A stretch of DNA of 64,000 nt from Oidiodendron maius Zn (lineage: Eukaryota > Ascomycota > Leotiomycetes > Myxotrichaceae): positions 1,426,001 through 1,490,000 of the forward strand of contig KN832876.1 in the NCBI GenBank assembly GCA_000827325.1, in the 5' to 3' direction. Both the position numbers and the translations under genes were made by a program. The notes under the pieces were generated by a model that had not been told where the DNA came from, ran no database searches, and saw nothing but the letters and a program-made list of their open reading frames with translations. Position 1 is the first letter of the stretch. Every line of letters starts with the position of its first letter. Below are positions 41,723 through 53,500 of this stretch, piece by piece.

Positions 41723-42682
41723 ATGTCACACCCCGATAAACATCAGACTGGCAAATCTATTTCAAATACGGCGAACAGCTATTACAATGCTGGCCTAGGA
41801 GCCGCAACTGGGTTGTTACCGCAGGACTGGATATACACAGACATCAAACATCCATCAATCGATCAGTTTTCACTCTTCACTCATCCCGCCAATTTAGCAG
41901 GTGAGCCGCTGGACGTCTTTGGAGCGCCTGCCGGCGCTTCGTTTTCCACCGGACCCACAATACCTCTTCCAACAACGGTCTCCGCAGTAGACTTGAACCT
42001 CGATGCAGCATCGCTTGCTCCAGTTGGGAATGTAACATCCCAGCCCTCCAGGACTACTTCCAGTTCGGACGATAGCTTGCTCCTGGGTAGTGGAGGTGTC
42101 GATAACTCAGAGTCTCTTGCGACTCCCGATGACGCAGAGCTCAACTCAAAACTGACATACAAGCCTGGATGGGCAACGGGCAGCAAGACTCGTGAAATCA
42201 GCAGCATCTCATTATCAACAGCTCGCTCCAAAAAGCGTGCTAAGACTAACACGTCACCCATCAACCCACGCCGAACATCTCCCAGGAACCTGTCTCTCCT
42301 TTTTACTAAGACTAGAGACGATACTAAAGCGGACCCATACGAGCCCAGCTCGCCGGAGACAGCAGAGCCCAATCCATCCAAGAGCAAACGAAGTCACAAC
42401 CTTACGGAGAAGAAATACCGCACACGCCTGAACAGCTACTTTGAGACACTTCTCTCGGCCATCCCAAAGCCATCAGGGTCAACAGAGACCGCCGGCGCAG
42501 GTGGGGACGCTTCGGAGAAGAAAATCAGCAAAGGGGAGGTTCTCATTCTTGCCATGGACTATATCAGGGAATTGGAAAGTGGCCAGGCTGAGCTGGAGAA
42601 GCAGCGTAATTCGTTGAGCAGTGATATGGAACACTTAAAGGACGCCTCATCTGGCATAGACGGCGAGACGACAGTTTATTGA
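41723..42682 (+). CDS. SREBP-type bHLH transcription factor
   Basis: A single exon of 319 residues. The bHLH lies near the C-terminus (about 215-295). Its basic region KRSHNLTEKKYRTRLN has a Tyr where most bHLH proteins have Arg, the hallmark of the SREBP subclass that can bind both E-boxes and SRE sites. Helix 1 (YFETLLSAIP), a Gly-rich loop (GSTETAGAGGDASEKK), helix 2 (KGEVLILAMDYIREL) and a short leucine-zipper-like coil follow. No transmembrane segments are present, so it is not a membrane-tethered SREBP proper. It resembles small fungal factors of this class. The N-terminal 200 residues are Ser/Thr/Pro-rich, probably activating. Target genes are unknown. The nearby start-stop AUGUAG may restrict translation. 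Confidence 0.85.
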   Translation: MSHPDKHQTGKSISNTANSYYNAGLGAATGLLPQDWIYTDIKHPSIDQFSLFTHPANLAGEPLDVFGAPAGASFSTGPTIPLPTTVSAVDLNLDAASLAPVGNVTSQPSRTTSSSDDSLLLGSGGVDNSESLATPDDAELNSKLTYKPGWATGSKTREISSISLSTARSKKRAKTNTSPINPRRTSPRNLSLLFTKTRDDTKADPYEPSSPETAEPNPSKSKRSHNLTEKKYRTRLNSYFETLLSAIPKPSGSTETAGAGGDASEKKISKGEVLILAMDYIRELESGQAELEKQRNSLSSDMEHLKDASSGIDGETTVY

Positions 42683-42879
42683 ATAAGACAATCATTCCAC
42701 ACGATTTCTTTACATCCCCCACCAACCCACCTTTTGTGATACAGTGGTAAACTCCAGAGCCATGCCTCTTGTAGCAGAAAACCTCCTCCTATAGCAGAAA
42801 AGAAAGGTTCAGTGCAACCTCTGGGCAATTCTACAGTTTCATATTTTACCTCCTTTAGATATATTCCCTTGTCTGTATA

Positions 42880-43190
42880 AATTCCTACCGTTTGCAGGGC
42901 ACAATCCCGCTGGCCATCTACCAACCTGGCAGCGTACCCTGCGTCTTATGTATAACAAGGTTGGCGCCATGCGCGCTCTGGCACCAAATACAGGCAGTTA
43001 CATGAACGAGGCCATCGACTGAGACCCATTATACCTGCAGGACTTCTATGGAAATCACATCTTGAAGCTAGAGAACATTCCAAGTATAATCCACAGAATG
43101 TCTTCTACAGCCCTACGTGTGTATAGGAGACGAGAAATGGGCGGAGGATAGCACGGGCAGGCTATGCCTTGCCGGACCAAGCATTTAATA
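42880..43190 (+). pseudogene. 3' remnant of a berberine-bridge-enzyme-like FAD oxidoreductase gene
   Basis: A frame opening near 42880 reads HNPAGHLPTWQRTLRL, then KVGAMRALAPNTGSYMNEA. After an in-frame TGA (43019-43021) it continues with DPLYLQDFYGNHILKLENI, and then, in another frame, VGDEKWAEDSTGRLC. These are the last three conserved blocks of BBE-like flavoprotein oxidases (WR...; GSYxNEAD...QxxFYG; VGxExW...GRLC). The N-terminal FAD-binding part (His/Cys attachment sites) is absent upstream, where the bHLH gene ends. It is a truncated and decayed host gene, not expected to make protein. Confidence 0.7.
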
Positions 43191-44196
43191 TATAGAGATA
43201 CCTATCATTATGTTCTAAACTAAAGCTACAGTAGTAACCTCGACCGTAATCTAGAAATCTCAACAGAAAACGACATTTTACTTGATCCAACCATTACACT
43301 TCATGCCTATCTTGTCTATCCCTGGTATTGGCCGTATTTATGGTATAAATATTTTTCGGTCCCGCAGAATAGTCCCCAAGTTATGAGCGGCTCAAGGGCT
43401 ATATCCACCATAAGTATTCTTTCATACATATAGTGTTCTTAGCGGGCTGTCTTGTAGCCCCTAGGGCCTCTGCAGCCTTACAATAGCTTGCGCAGGACTA
43501 CGAGGAGCCAAAGGGAGCTCATGGCCTTCCGTTTTCGCTATATCGAGGCCAGTGGCGCGGTGCTCTGCACCGAGAGCCAGACCTCTGTCCCTACCTCGCC
43601 GATGAGGAAGCTTCCATTTGCAGCCTGCTAATCAAATATGAGTTCTTGTTGCACATCTGGAAAGTCTAGGAGATGACCTCGGAGAAAGCGGAGTATTCGT
43701 CCAGCTACAAGTGATTTCATTATTCTAGGCTGCCAAGAAGGCATTCGATATCTGGCGTCCTGAGTGGCGAGGCTGGGTATCAGGAATGCAGTTGACAGAA
43801 TCGATGTGGAACTCACTCTACATATTGTGTAAATGCAGAACATCTGTAGACCCAATTCAATCGAGCGGGTGAAATTTTACCTAGAGAGACGTACTAGCTA
43901 ATGAAGAGCGTAGCCGCACGGGCGAAAGTAAATACCAACTCAGCCACCGGCTCCCCTTTTGGTGTTTTGTACATTGGGTATTAAACACCAGCTGATCCCC
44001 CAAACATACAGTATATCAAACGTCTCACCGGCTAAAGGCACCATCTTCTCCACGCTTCTCAGAAAGAATATAAGTTATACTAACAAGGAAGGATGTACTG
44101 TAGCTAGCCAAAAGCACAATCCTGAAACGCCGTCCGATACTACGAAAGAAATATTGAAAATCTCGCTTGCTTAGGTATTATTGAAAACACACTTCT
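43191..44196. other. 1-kb spacer, no gene recognised
   Basis: AT-rich next to the BBE relic. Around 43440-43860 a minus-strand open stretch (75 codons) has a protein-like look but no motif I can name. It may be more gene debris. Confidence 0.35.
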
Positions 44197-47115
44197 CTAG
44201 TGGCCACCCAGAGCACTGATTCTGGCACCAGCCGGTCGGTGGATCAAGCGGCTCTTGTCGATGACTTCCTCGGCCTCGCTTCTTCCCTCAACCTCCTCAT
44301 CGCTGCCCTCGACAATCTTCGTTGGGATGTCAGTCCCAATGTTGTATTGCTGGCTGCTGCGCTCGGGGGTCGTGGCTGAGCTGGAAACAGACATAGAGGT
44401 GCTTGACCGGTGAATGAGGTCTGGGGTCGGGGGGATGCTTGATGCACGACGGCTTGGATGCAGCGTGCTATCATCACCAGTCTCAGATCCCTTGCCGTCG
44501 TCACTGTTCGCGGTAACAACGGATAGGTTGCTCGAGCGGTGGGCACGCGACTGGCTGAGAGCCAGCTCCTCGGCTTCAACCTCTGCATCATGGGCAAGCT
44601 GGAGACCTTCAACAGCAGCGGCGCATTGCTCGCTAATGTTGCGGATTATATGAGCAATGGCATCGGTCTTGTCCCTCAAGTGTCGGTCAGCAACGTCTAC
44701 GATGCTCATATTGCTGAATCTCTTGCTGTTGCGAACCCCATTGACAAGACGAGCCTCCATTTCCGGGGTCATGTCGTCGCGGGCGCGTAATGAGGCTCGA
44801 GATTCTTGTCCATCCTTCTCTTCGCCTTCAGTCTTGGTCTCTTCGGCGATGTCATCAAGGTCATCAACATCCTCGTCGTAGCCACTCTCAATATATTCGG
44901 CCAGTTCTGAGCCCTTTCCGATGGATCGGACGATGTGCTCCATGTGATGTGTCTGGCCACAGATCAAACTGCGCAGATGAAGAACGACACGTTGAGCTTC
45001 ATCACGTTGTCGAAGGATAGTGGCATTGGTGTGTTGAAGGGCGGACAATTCCTTTTTGTTACGCTTACGTTCACGCTCAAGTTCCTCAGCAATCTCTTGT
45101 TGGAGAACAAGGGCCTCGAGGGCATCATCACGTTGCTTCTCTGTTCCGGAGAGGCGGGTGGCGAGACGAGCAGCATCATCCTTCTGTTGGTCGATGAGAC
45201 CAGTGAGACGTCTATTCTCACGCTTGTGGTTCTCAATCTTAACCTTGAGATCTTGAGTCTCTTTGGTAAGTTGCTCAGCAAATGCCTGGAATTTGAGGAA
45301 CTAGCAAAGTGTTAGTAGAGGTCATCTATGTCTACGAAGATCGGGCACACCTGTTGCTTCCAGCTTTCCAATTCCTCGACGAGGAAGTTGTTTCGTTTTG
45401 TGACTTTGCCAAGCTCGGTATCCATACGACCCTTGAGGTTGATAAAATCTTGCCACGCCTCCAGGGCATCTCTAGAGTACTGGTTGCGCTCGCGGACGAT
45501 TTCATTCAAGTGTCTCATGGACACCTTGGTCATGAGGGGTTTCTTGACGGCTCCGCCAAATACGGCCTTCATGCCGGTATTTCTGCCCTGTTGAAACATT
45601 AGTGTTTGCGACATATAGGGAGGCCCCTGGCCGAAACTTTGACGTACCATCTTTTCGCAGACATGATCCATAACTGCCATAATTGAATCCTGATTCCACC
45701 ACGCGGGATCTTCAATAGACTCCACTTCTCCACGCATAACGATAATCTGGCCGGCAGGGACAAGTTTCCCGCCACCGTAAGCAGACCGCAGATGTTGCGG
45801 AACACCAGAAGGAGTGACGTCCCCATTTAGAGCCTGGGTCAAGCGAGTGACCATCTTGGTCCTCTGGCCAGCAGTCAAAGCAGTTGGTGGGTTAGATGTC
45901 AAGACAAAGTTACGATCCAGATCCACAACTAGCGCATCTGGCGGTGCTGTGAAGAGGGTTCGGCACTCAGCAGTGATACCGAGAATGTATGGACCAGGCT
46001 CTTGAACGAGCTCGTGGGCATGTCTAGCATGCACAACTGGGACGTAAAGTCCACTCCACTCATACACACGAACACAGAAGCGGATGGTCTCAGCAGCCAC
46101 AGTAAGCATGGCGGGATAGTGGCTGACGAAAATAATGCGACGAGTAGGAGACAATGCCGCTTCAATCACGCCAACTATGTTTGGAATGGACAAACAGGAG
46201 AACAACGGCCACATGGCGAAGTTCTGGAAACCTGTTGGAGAGGACGGAAATTGGTAGCAGAGTGCATAATCCTTCATGTCGATGCGGACAAGATCGTTCA
46301 ATCTTGGGGCAGGGAAGCTGAGGATACGAGAGACCTCTTCAGCGTGGAAGAGGTTGGTGGCCTTATTCCAATGGATCCACATACCGCGAAGGTAATCGCC
46401 CAGCAAATTGTAAAGAGGGTACCGGGAAAGGAATGACAAGCAGTATGGGATCCAGTATGTCTCGTCGGGAGAATCGTAGAAATCCGACTCAGTCCTCTTC
46501 CGAAGATCGCGAATGGTCTCGGCACGCTTCTCATCGGCCCTCGACCAGACGCGTAGAGCAATACCGTAGAGTGTATGAGAGGAGTCCTGCTGCAGGACGA
46601 AGGAGTGGTGCACACAGTGCGGTTGGGTGCGCCCTGTGCAGATTTCAACATCATGGGGGAAGCACGCCTATGGGTTGGTTAGTCTGTCTCTTGTGCTAAA
46701 CATACAATGGATAGACTAGACTTACTCTCATGGCCGAATGAAGGGCCCTGGCAATCTCATTATCCTGCTCCAATCTGGGACTGCTACCCAAGATCTCCGG
46801 CAGCCAAAATTGGCTGACAGCAGACTTCATATGGCCAATCTTTCCCTGAGATGGAGCTGGGGCCTTAACCCATTGCGAAGGCTCTCGCCCGACACCGCAG
46901 ACCATGTAGGCATGGGTGAGGGTCTTCGGAGTACGCTGAGGAGTTTTGACATTAAGCGTGGAAGGAATCGGCTGTGTTATGCGAGAGTGCAGAGAAGAAG
47001 TTCTGCTGGGAACGATCAGGTTTCCATCATGCTGGTCGCGGGTTCCTGGCCGGCCATCGCGGTCTCCGGTCCGCGGGCGAACAAAGGAAGAGTGGTTGTT
47101 GAGTGAGGGAGGCAT
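44197..47115 (-). CDS. DENN (AEX-3)-domain protein, probable Rab guanine-nucleotide exchange factor
   Basis: Four exons (47115-46726, 46667-45648, 45587-45351, 45300-44197) with introns of 58, 60 and 50 nt give 916 residues. The start MPPSLNNHSSFVRPR follows the first 130-codon disordered segment. uDENN (about 85-200) and cDENN (about 230-420; LFSCLSIPNIVGVIEAAL, RIIFVSHYPAMLTVAAE) are clear, then dDENN-like sequence (VVDLDRNFVLTS). A long coiled coil covers about 500-700, with an acidic Ser-rich tail. DENN proteins are Rab GEFs in membrane traffic; the Rab partner is unknown here. The 60-nt second intron (45588-45647) has good splice signals (GTACGT, CACTAAT, CAACAG). It also has no stop and a length divisible by three, so its retention would insert 20 residues. 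Confidence 0.88.
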
Positions 47116-48998
47116 GGTAGCTGATTCCGACGAGATTGGGTTGTCGAAATTAATGAAGCTCGACGAATGGAAGGGTCTCGCAATATGCCTGATATTGACG
47201 AAGAGCAATTAGGAAGATGAATAGGGCGGGTCGAAAGGATTGAGCAGGAAACTTGAGGGTAAGGAGTGTGGAGATTTGCAAGTAAGGGGCTGCTAGAGCT
47301 GAAGAGCCTGGGCAACCGAGCTGAAGATGAGAATCACCTGGAAGCAGCAGCACAAGAAGCAGCAGCTTTGTCGTGAAGAAGAGGGAGAAGCACGACGGGC
47401 GGCGAGCAACAGGTGGAGGCAAGAAGCAGAAGCAGTGGAGACAAGAAAGAAGCAATACGGAGGTGGAAGTAATAACGGGAGGGAACGAGGGAGCGGCCGT
47501 CCCACAGTTGGTCGTACTTCTCTCTAGGAAGCCCAAGAACGTCCCAATGGCATCCCAGGTCGAGGGATAGGCCCGTGCCAGCCCCTAACTGGGAGCAGGT
47601 TAGTGTGTGATCCAAGAGCAAGACCATGGAGATTAATTGCAGCTGAGGCCTGCAACATTCGGCACGCCGTCCAGTGCAGGCAGGGAAAATCCCAGGGCGT
47701 GCCAACCGGATAGGATCCCCTTTCGTTGGGAGCGGCCGGAAATTTCACGGCCAGAGTTCTGGTCGCCCCCTGACGCTAGGCCGCTTCGGGGCGTGACCAC
47801 CGCGCGCCCCCCCGTGCATTTCGCTTATGCGTGGTAAGAGACTGTGCGTGTGCTTTGGGCTCTGTCTGGCTGCTTGGGGCGGGCTGGAGGGATTGGCGAA
47901 GAGGGATGAGAGGGATGCAGAGGGATAGCGAGAGGCCGGTGCGGATCTGGAAGGCCTAAGAAAAGAAACAGCACGGCGAGACCGACCACAAGCGATGATC
48001 TGGCTGGGGGATGCCGATCAATGGCCCAACGTTTCAATCACGACGATTCCTATCATACGAGGAAGATGCCAGCAGCGATATGTCTCCGGGCGTGGCGGAG
48101 ATGACAAGCCCGATCCAGGTACAGAAGGGTCGGTCGCCTGAGAAGTGCAAACGACTGTACTCCCTACCTCCACTTGGAGCATGGCGGGGTGGGGGGGCAG
48201 ATCGATTCGCCCCGATGACAAACGGAAGCCCTTTTGTATTGCGCGGCGCGCGCGATTTGTCTTGTTTTGCCCTATTGCACTACTGACTCTGGACGCCTTA
48301 TGCAGCCCGCGATACTGTACGTATTTCGCACAGATCGGATGTGCAGCGGAGGCGTGCATGCGTTACGGGCATGGTATTCCCTTCATGATGCTGCGGGGTG
48401 TGAAAGGGTCCTCTATGATAAATATATACCGTACTCTTTGTCGGCACATATCCAATGCCGAGATCTGTCCAGTCCGTGCTGCCTGTAGACAACAGTTGTA
48501 CAGCGATAAGATACCTGCTCAACACAGGCCATGTTCGCATGTTCTATTCTGAACAAGAGTTAGCTCGCGGATGCCGGATGCCGTCTGGCTGGGTGCCAGT
48601 TTTGGGACAGATTGTGAAATAATTTCAGTTATGGCTAGAAATAACGCAGACTGAGGGTATCCAGAAGTGCGTGCGCTGCAGATGCTGAATCCTTTCGATG
48701 GGTTCTGGTTCTGGGAGATAGACCCGGCCTTGAACTGTGATTGGACGGCTGCGAGCCTCGAGCCATGGAAGCGCAAGGCTGTGGTCAAATTTGTGAACCG
48801 ATTTTCACCACCTCAACAAGACAATTATTCTCACGTCGACACCACACAATATACCGAACTTCGATGTGAAGGCAGAGACATACATCATTAGGTCTTGACA
48901 TCTTCTATCTCTCAACTGCCAAAGGTCGTCCTTTCCTAATCCACCACCCCGATTGCTACAGCCCAAGTCCCTCAGCCTCGACCAACCCTTCTCTCAGC
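47116..48998. other. 1.9-kb divergent spacer between the DENN and BCD1 genes
   Basis: No gene is recognised. It is GC-rich and C-rich near 47.7-48.2 kb and more balanced toward BCD1. Long leaders in both directions are likely. Open frames of 60-135 codons look random. Confidence 0.45.
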
Positions 48999-50141
48999 AT
49001 GAGCGATCCGCTCCTCTCCTCCCTTTGCCGTATCTGCAATATCCAGGTACCGAAATACACATGCCCGCGATGCTCGCTACAGACGTGCTCCCTGGCGTGC
49101 TCAAAGCGGCACAAGGCCTGGTCGTCGTGCAACGGACAGCGAGACCCGACTGCCTACAAGCCAGTGTCCCAGCTCGCGACGCCTTCGGGCATTGACCACG
49201 ACTACAACTTCCTGCATGGAATTGAGCACCGCATTGAGCGGTCAGAAAGGGCGATAGTTGAGGATAGGTGTTTGGTTGATCGCGAGGAGCTGGTGTACGC
49301 CCGGACAGGCGAGCGTCTGCACAAAGGAAAGCGGAACCAAGTTGCGGGAGCGGCTCAGATAGAGAGGACGCTGTTGAGTATGGGAACTGTGGTTCACCGC
49401 GCCCCTAAGGGGATGCAAAGGAATCGAGAGAATGGGACGAGTTGGAGCAAAGGCTCGAGGTGCATCCATTGGCAAGTGGAATGGATGGTTGATAATGGCC
49501 AGCGAAAGGTTTTGAACAAGGTCATTGGGAATAATCTAATTGGGGAGGTCTACCTAGCCATTCTGGATGAGGAGCGGACGTCAAAGATGACAGGTCAAGA
49601 GAAGAAAGCAGAGAGGAAGCGGAAAGCAGACGAATTAAAACAGCGGATATCGAAAATAGCCAGAACCGACGGGCCAGAGGAGGATCTCACTCCAATTCCA
49701 GCTCTACAGAATCCAGAAACGGGTGCATGGAGCCTCTCACCCTTCCTAATACCAGATGTAGCGCTTGGGGATCCTTTAAAGCATACTATATCGCTGTCTC
49801 AACACCTCTACCTCCTCCGGCCCCGCACACCATCCTCCTTCCCTAAAGTCCTCGTCCCTCTCGACCCATCAAAATCCCTCGACCAGCAACTCAAACGCCG
49901 GGCTGTGCTCGAATTTCCAACAATATTTGTGCTGGACTCAGGGCCGCAAGATCTTCCAGGACAGTTTATGCTAGAACACACATATATCACTGCGACAGGG
50001 CAGAAGCCAATGGGCGAGGATTTGGAAGGCCGGCGCAGGCTGATTGAGGAGATGAGTACTTCTGGAGAGGACACGAGTAATAGTGATTCTGATTCTGATG
50101 ACGATGACGAGGAGATGGAAGAGGGGGAGGTCGTAAAATAA
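48999..50141 (+). CDS. BCD1: box C/D snoRNP assembly factor Bcd1 (HIT zinc finger)
   Basis: Needed for stability and assembly of box C/D snoRNAs in the nucleus. A single exon of 380 residues. The N-terminal zf-HIT domain (about 10-46) has all ligands in the order C-x2-C-x8-C-x2-C-x4-C-x3-C-x3-H-x5-C (CRICN, TCPRCS, TCSLAC, KRH, SSC). The conserved Bcd1 blocks DYNFLHGIEHRIERSER and FPTIFVLDSGP follow. The middle is basic (KKAERKRKADELKQR). The C-terminus is a very acidic tail with alternating Ser/Asp (NSDSDSDDDDEEMEEGE), a likely CK2 target. The start was chosen as the ATG just before the finger. Confidence 0.9.
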   Translation: MSDPLLSSLCRICNIQVPKYTCPRCSLQTCSLACSKRHKAWSSCNGQRDPTAYKPVSQLATPSGIDHDYNFLHGIEHRIERSERAIVEDRCLVDREELVYARTGERLHKGKRNQVAGAAQIERTLLSMGTVVHRAPKGMQRNRENGTSWSKGSRCIHWQVEWMVDNGQRKVLNKVIGNNLIGEVYLAILDEERTSKMTGQEKKAERKRKADELKQRISKIARTDGPEEDLTPIPALQNPETGAWSLSPFLIPDVALGDPLKHTISLSQHLYLLRPRTPSSFPKVLVPLDPSKSLDQQLKRRAVLEFPTIFVLDSGPQDLPGQFMLEHTYITATGQKPMGEDLEGRRRLIEEMSTSGEDTSNSDSDSDDDDEEMEEGEVVK

Positions 50142-50590
50142 TCTGGTGTTAGATAATGAAGATCGGAGTTGTAGGACTTTTTTTTTGGGCACGATATAAA
50201 AGAGAAGTTGTGTACTTTTAGAGCTTGCATTCTCAAATACGAGAGATAATTGAACATTTATATCTTAAGCATTAGTTATTATTAAAGGGCCGGCTTTCTG
50301 GGCACCTTTAGCCTCCTAGGATGTTTAAAGAGAGCGGTAGGGCGGAAGAAGAGGTGTTTGTTTGTTGGGCGGCGGAGAAGAATTGGGGTGGGGGGGGGGG
50401 GCCGGGTCGGCATTGATTGCGAATTATTATATTCTGCCATATATCCACCACAGCATTGAATAATCACGAGATAGCGCCTATGCAAAATCGTATATATTTC
50501 TACCAGTAGTGTATACCAAGAAACACCAGCAAACAGAAGGGTATCTCTCCAATCCCGATCCCGCAGAAATGCAAATATCCTGTATCCAAT
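50142..50590. other. convergent spacer between BCD1 and the TBC gene, with a 12-G run
   Basis: 3' regions of two convergent genes. It holds a G-homopolymer of 12 at 50390-50401, which could be an assembly-sensitive or slippage-prone tract. No gene was found. Confidence 0.6.
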
Positions 50591-53500
50591 CTAAGCCGCC
50601 CCTGCCTCAGCCTGTACCTGAATATCTCCAGCTGGTTCCTCCCCGTGTGGCCCTCCGACCTCTTCGCTCATCGTTGTCCCTGCTTGCGCATCAAGCGATG
50701 CAGCGGCAATCCTCTCTGCCTTCCTGAGATGATTCCGAGCCTCTCGCTGTCTGATCAAGTCCTTCTCGGCCTCGATGGCCCTGGCCCTGCGAGTTTCAAC
50801 GTCATCTCGCCTTACCACCCTCCGCAGACCCTCTGAAGCGTGGATCAGCCCATCGATGCTAATAGCGTGGTTTGTCATCTGGTGATTGATATATGTGTAA
50901 ATGGCGGCTGGTGTTGAGCATTGAAGGAGCTGCGCCTCGTTGAGTTTAAGCAGTGCCAGTGCCACTTGGAAGAGAAATGTGCTTCCGTCGTTGGTGCAGA
51001 ATACGACATCCCACACGCGGAATAGTGCCTCGGCAGAGAGGCAGTCAGTAAAAACGCTGAGGAACCATTGGAATGTGAGAGCTTCGAGCTCAATGTTGAG
51101 CTCGTCAAGATGAAGAGAAAGCTTGGGAAGAATATCTCCCACGTACTGGCGAAGGACTTGTTGATCGGCCCGTGATGCTAGGAGGCTATGGTCGTAGTAG
51201 CCTCGAGGAAGAATGTTTTCAATTATGCTTGTAAGCACCCAAAATGTATCCTCCGCTGTTGGCATAATGAGAAGTAGGCATGCTGTTATTAAGTTCATCC
51301 CTTGGCAGTAGCCAACTTCAGGATTCCGTCGGGAGTATGCCAGGAGGACCTCATTGAGCTTTTGGACCCCTGGACCCTTTCTAAAGAAAATATTATCTGT
51401 CAATGTGCGATTTATATCCATCTGAATCTGTGCCACGATCGCCGGATCATCTTTGTTCTCATTGCGGCCTACCAGATCATCGTAGTAGCCTGGGATTCGG
51501 AGTGCTGCGGCTCCTGAACACTCTGCCCAAATTTTGGCTCGGTAGGCCACCGGTATACCGCCAAGAACGAGCATTTTGAACTCGTTCCATTTGGCTCGTC
51601 CGACTTTGCCCTTGTTACCTAGGCCGGCAACGCCTACTATTTCACCATCTGCTATAGAAGCTTCAGGCACGAGTGCCATGGGTCGCTGCGAGCGGCTATC
51701 CGCAGCTAGGGCAGCTGCAGCGGCCTCACTATCTCGTCTCCGCTCGGCCCTGACCTTGCGAAGGAAGTCATTCCACCTAACAGTCTTTTCACGCTGTAGA
51801 GAGTCATGTACTTCTCCAAGCTGTTTCAGAAGTAGCTTGACAGGCTCTACTTCCTCGGTCGTTAATTCCGAGAGAGGCTCGTCTAAGGCAGGCTTTGATA
51901 TCGTAGCAATGTCGGAAGAACCTGATACGGTTGGTGAAGCTGCAGCTGTGCCTGTAAGTGGCAAAAAGCCTCTCTCCTCGCTCGTAATTCCGGATGAGCG
52001 TGGAGGCACTTCACCGCCTTCCATGACCTCAAAAGCGGGTTCTGCGCCAGATGGTGTATGGGAGAGCAGCTCGGTGGGGAAAGTTGCGATTTTCAAATAA
52101 TCCTGCCATCGTTTCGGCTTCCCATCCTCACCCTTCTCTTCTGTAGAAAGAGGAGTGTCAGGCCGCTCGTCATCCAAATCGCTAGAAACATTATCTGGCG
52201 AGATGCCATTTCTAGCGCCGCTGAGCATTTCAAGTCGACTTCCTCTCTTAGTCCTTTTGGTCCTTTCAGCTGCTTCTTTTTGTCTTTTTTTACGGCGTTG
52301 ATCATAGATAAACCCAAACCGGTCCGTTAAAAGGTCAGTGCTATAAGCATTATTGTACAGCTGCATTACTGTCGGTGGTTGAGCATCTGGTGGTAAAATG
52401 GTATCCATTTCTACCGGCCCGTAATTGTTTGTATTCTCTCCCATTGCTGCCTTTTGTGGGCTAGCAGACATGGTATCCCATCGGTCTTGCTGGGGGGCTC
52501 GAGCACCAAGACTTAGATTTGTATTCGGTTTTCGTGTCACGGTGATAGTTTTTGTCGCCGGTTTAGAGGTCGCTGCTAAATTTAACTTTGTGGTACTTGA
52601 GTTGGCCGATGACTGAGTCCTATTGCGATCTGGCGAGTCGGTACTACTGGCCCGGTCGCGTGAATCTGCACCATCAGCATCGCGTGGAGTTGTATTGCCC
52701 GCGACAAGCTTCAGAGCAAATGCTGCCAAGCCAGATGATGGCTTCCGATCACGACTCATAGTAGAGGCTGTGCTCGAGTTCACACTGGGTGGCCTGGAGG
52801 CGCTTTTCACCGTATCTGGAGGCTGGAATAGATTGCCCTCCAAGACTGTGGGCCTGCCAGAAGTACTAGCACTTCGTTTTGCTGCAGTCTTCGATCCAAA
52901 GCCGTTCACAGGTTCTCCATTTACACTGCTTAGATGGCTGTTTTTCCTTGTAGTCGTTCCCCAGATGTAGTCTTTCCAGCCGCTAGCAGCCTTAGCTGTC
53001 TTATTGGCTTGCAGTGCTTTCAGCGCGTCACTGGCGCGAATCGTGGCATCTGCTTCCGGTATCTCAAGGTCCGCAAACGCAACGGTATCACTCATTGCAT
53101 CATTCACCATGCCCCGTAGTTCGTTCTCTCTAGCGGCCAAATCTCTATTCGCTGCATCATTTGCCCTCTGCTCGTCTTCGACGGCTCGTAGTCTTGTCTC
53201 CAAGTCTAGGTTAGACAGCCCGCACTCTATTATAATCTTCCTCAATGCTCTCTCTCTCTCCTCGGCTTTGCGGCGCAACGTTGATATTTGATCATCTCGG
53301 TGAGCTAAGTCCTCAGCCACCTGTCTGACTAAAGCAACAGCCCCATTCCGCGCAATTAAACGTTCTATATGCTCGTCACTTGCGCAGTTAAGAGCGCCTG
53401 GAAGATGTTTAGAGCCGAGAGGGTTGTCATCGAATAAGGCAGAACGACTGTTCTTGGTCGGAGAAGGTATAGTCAGGCTCTCCACGATGGAAGAGGGATT

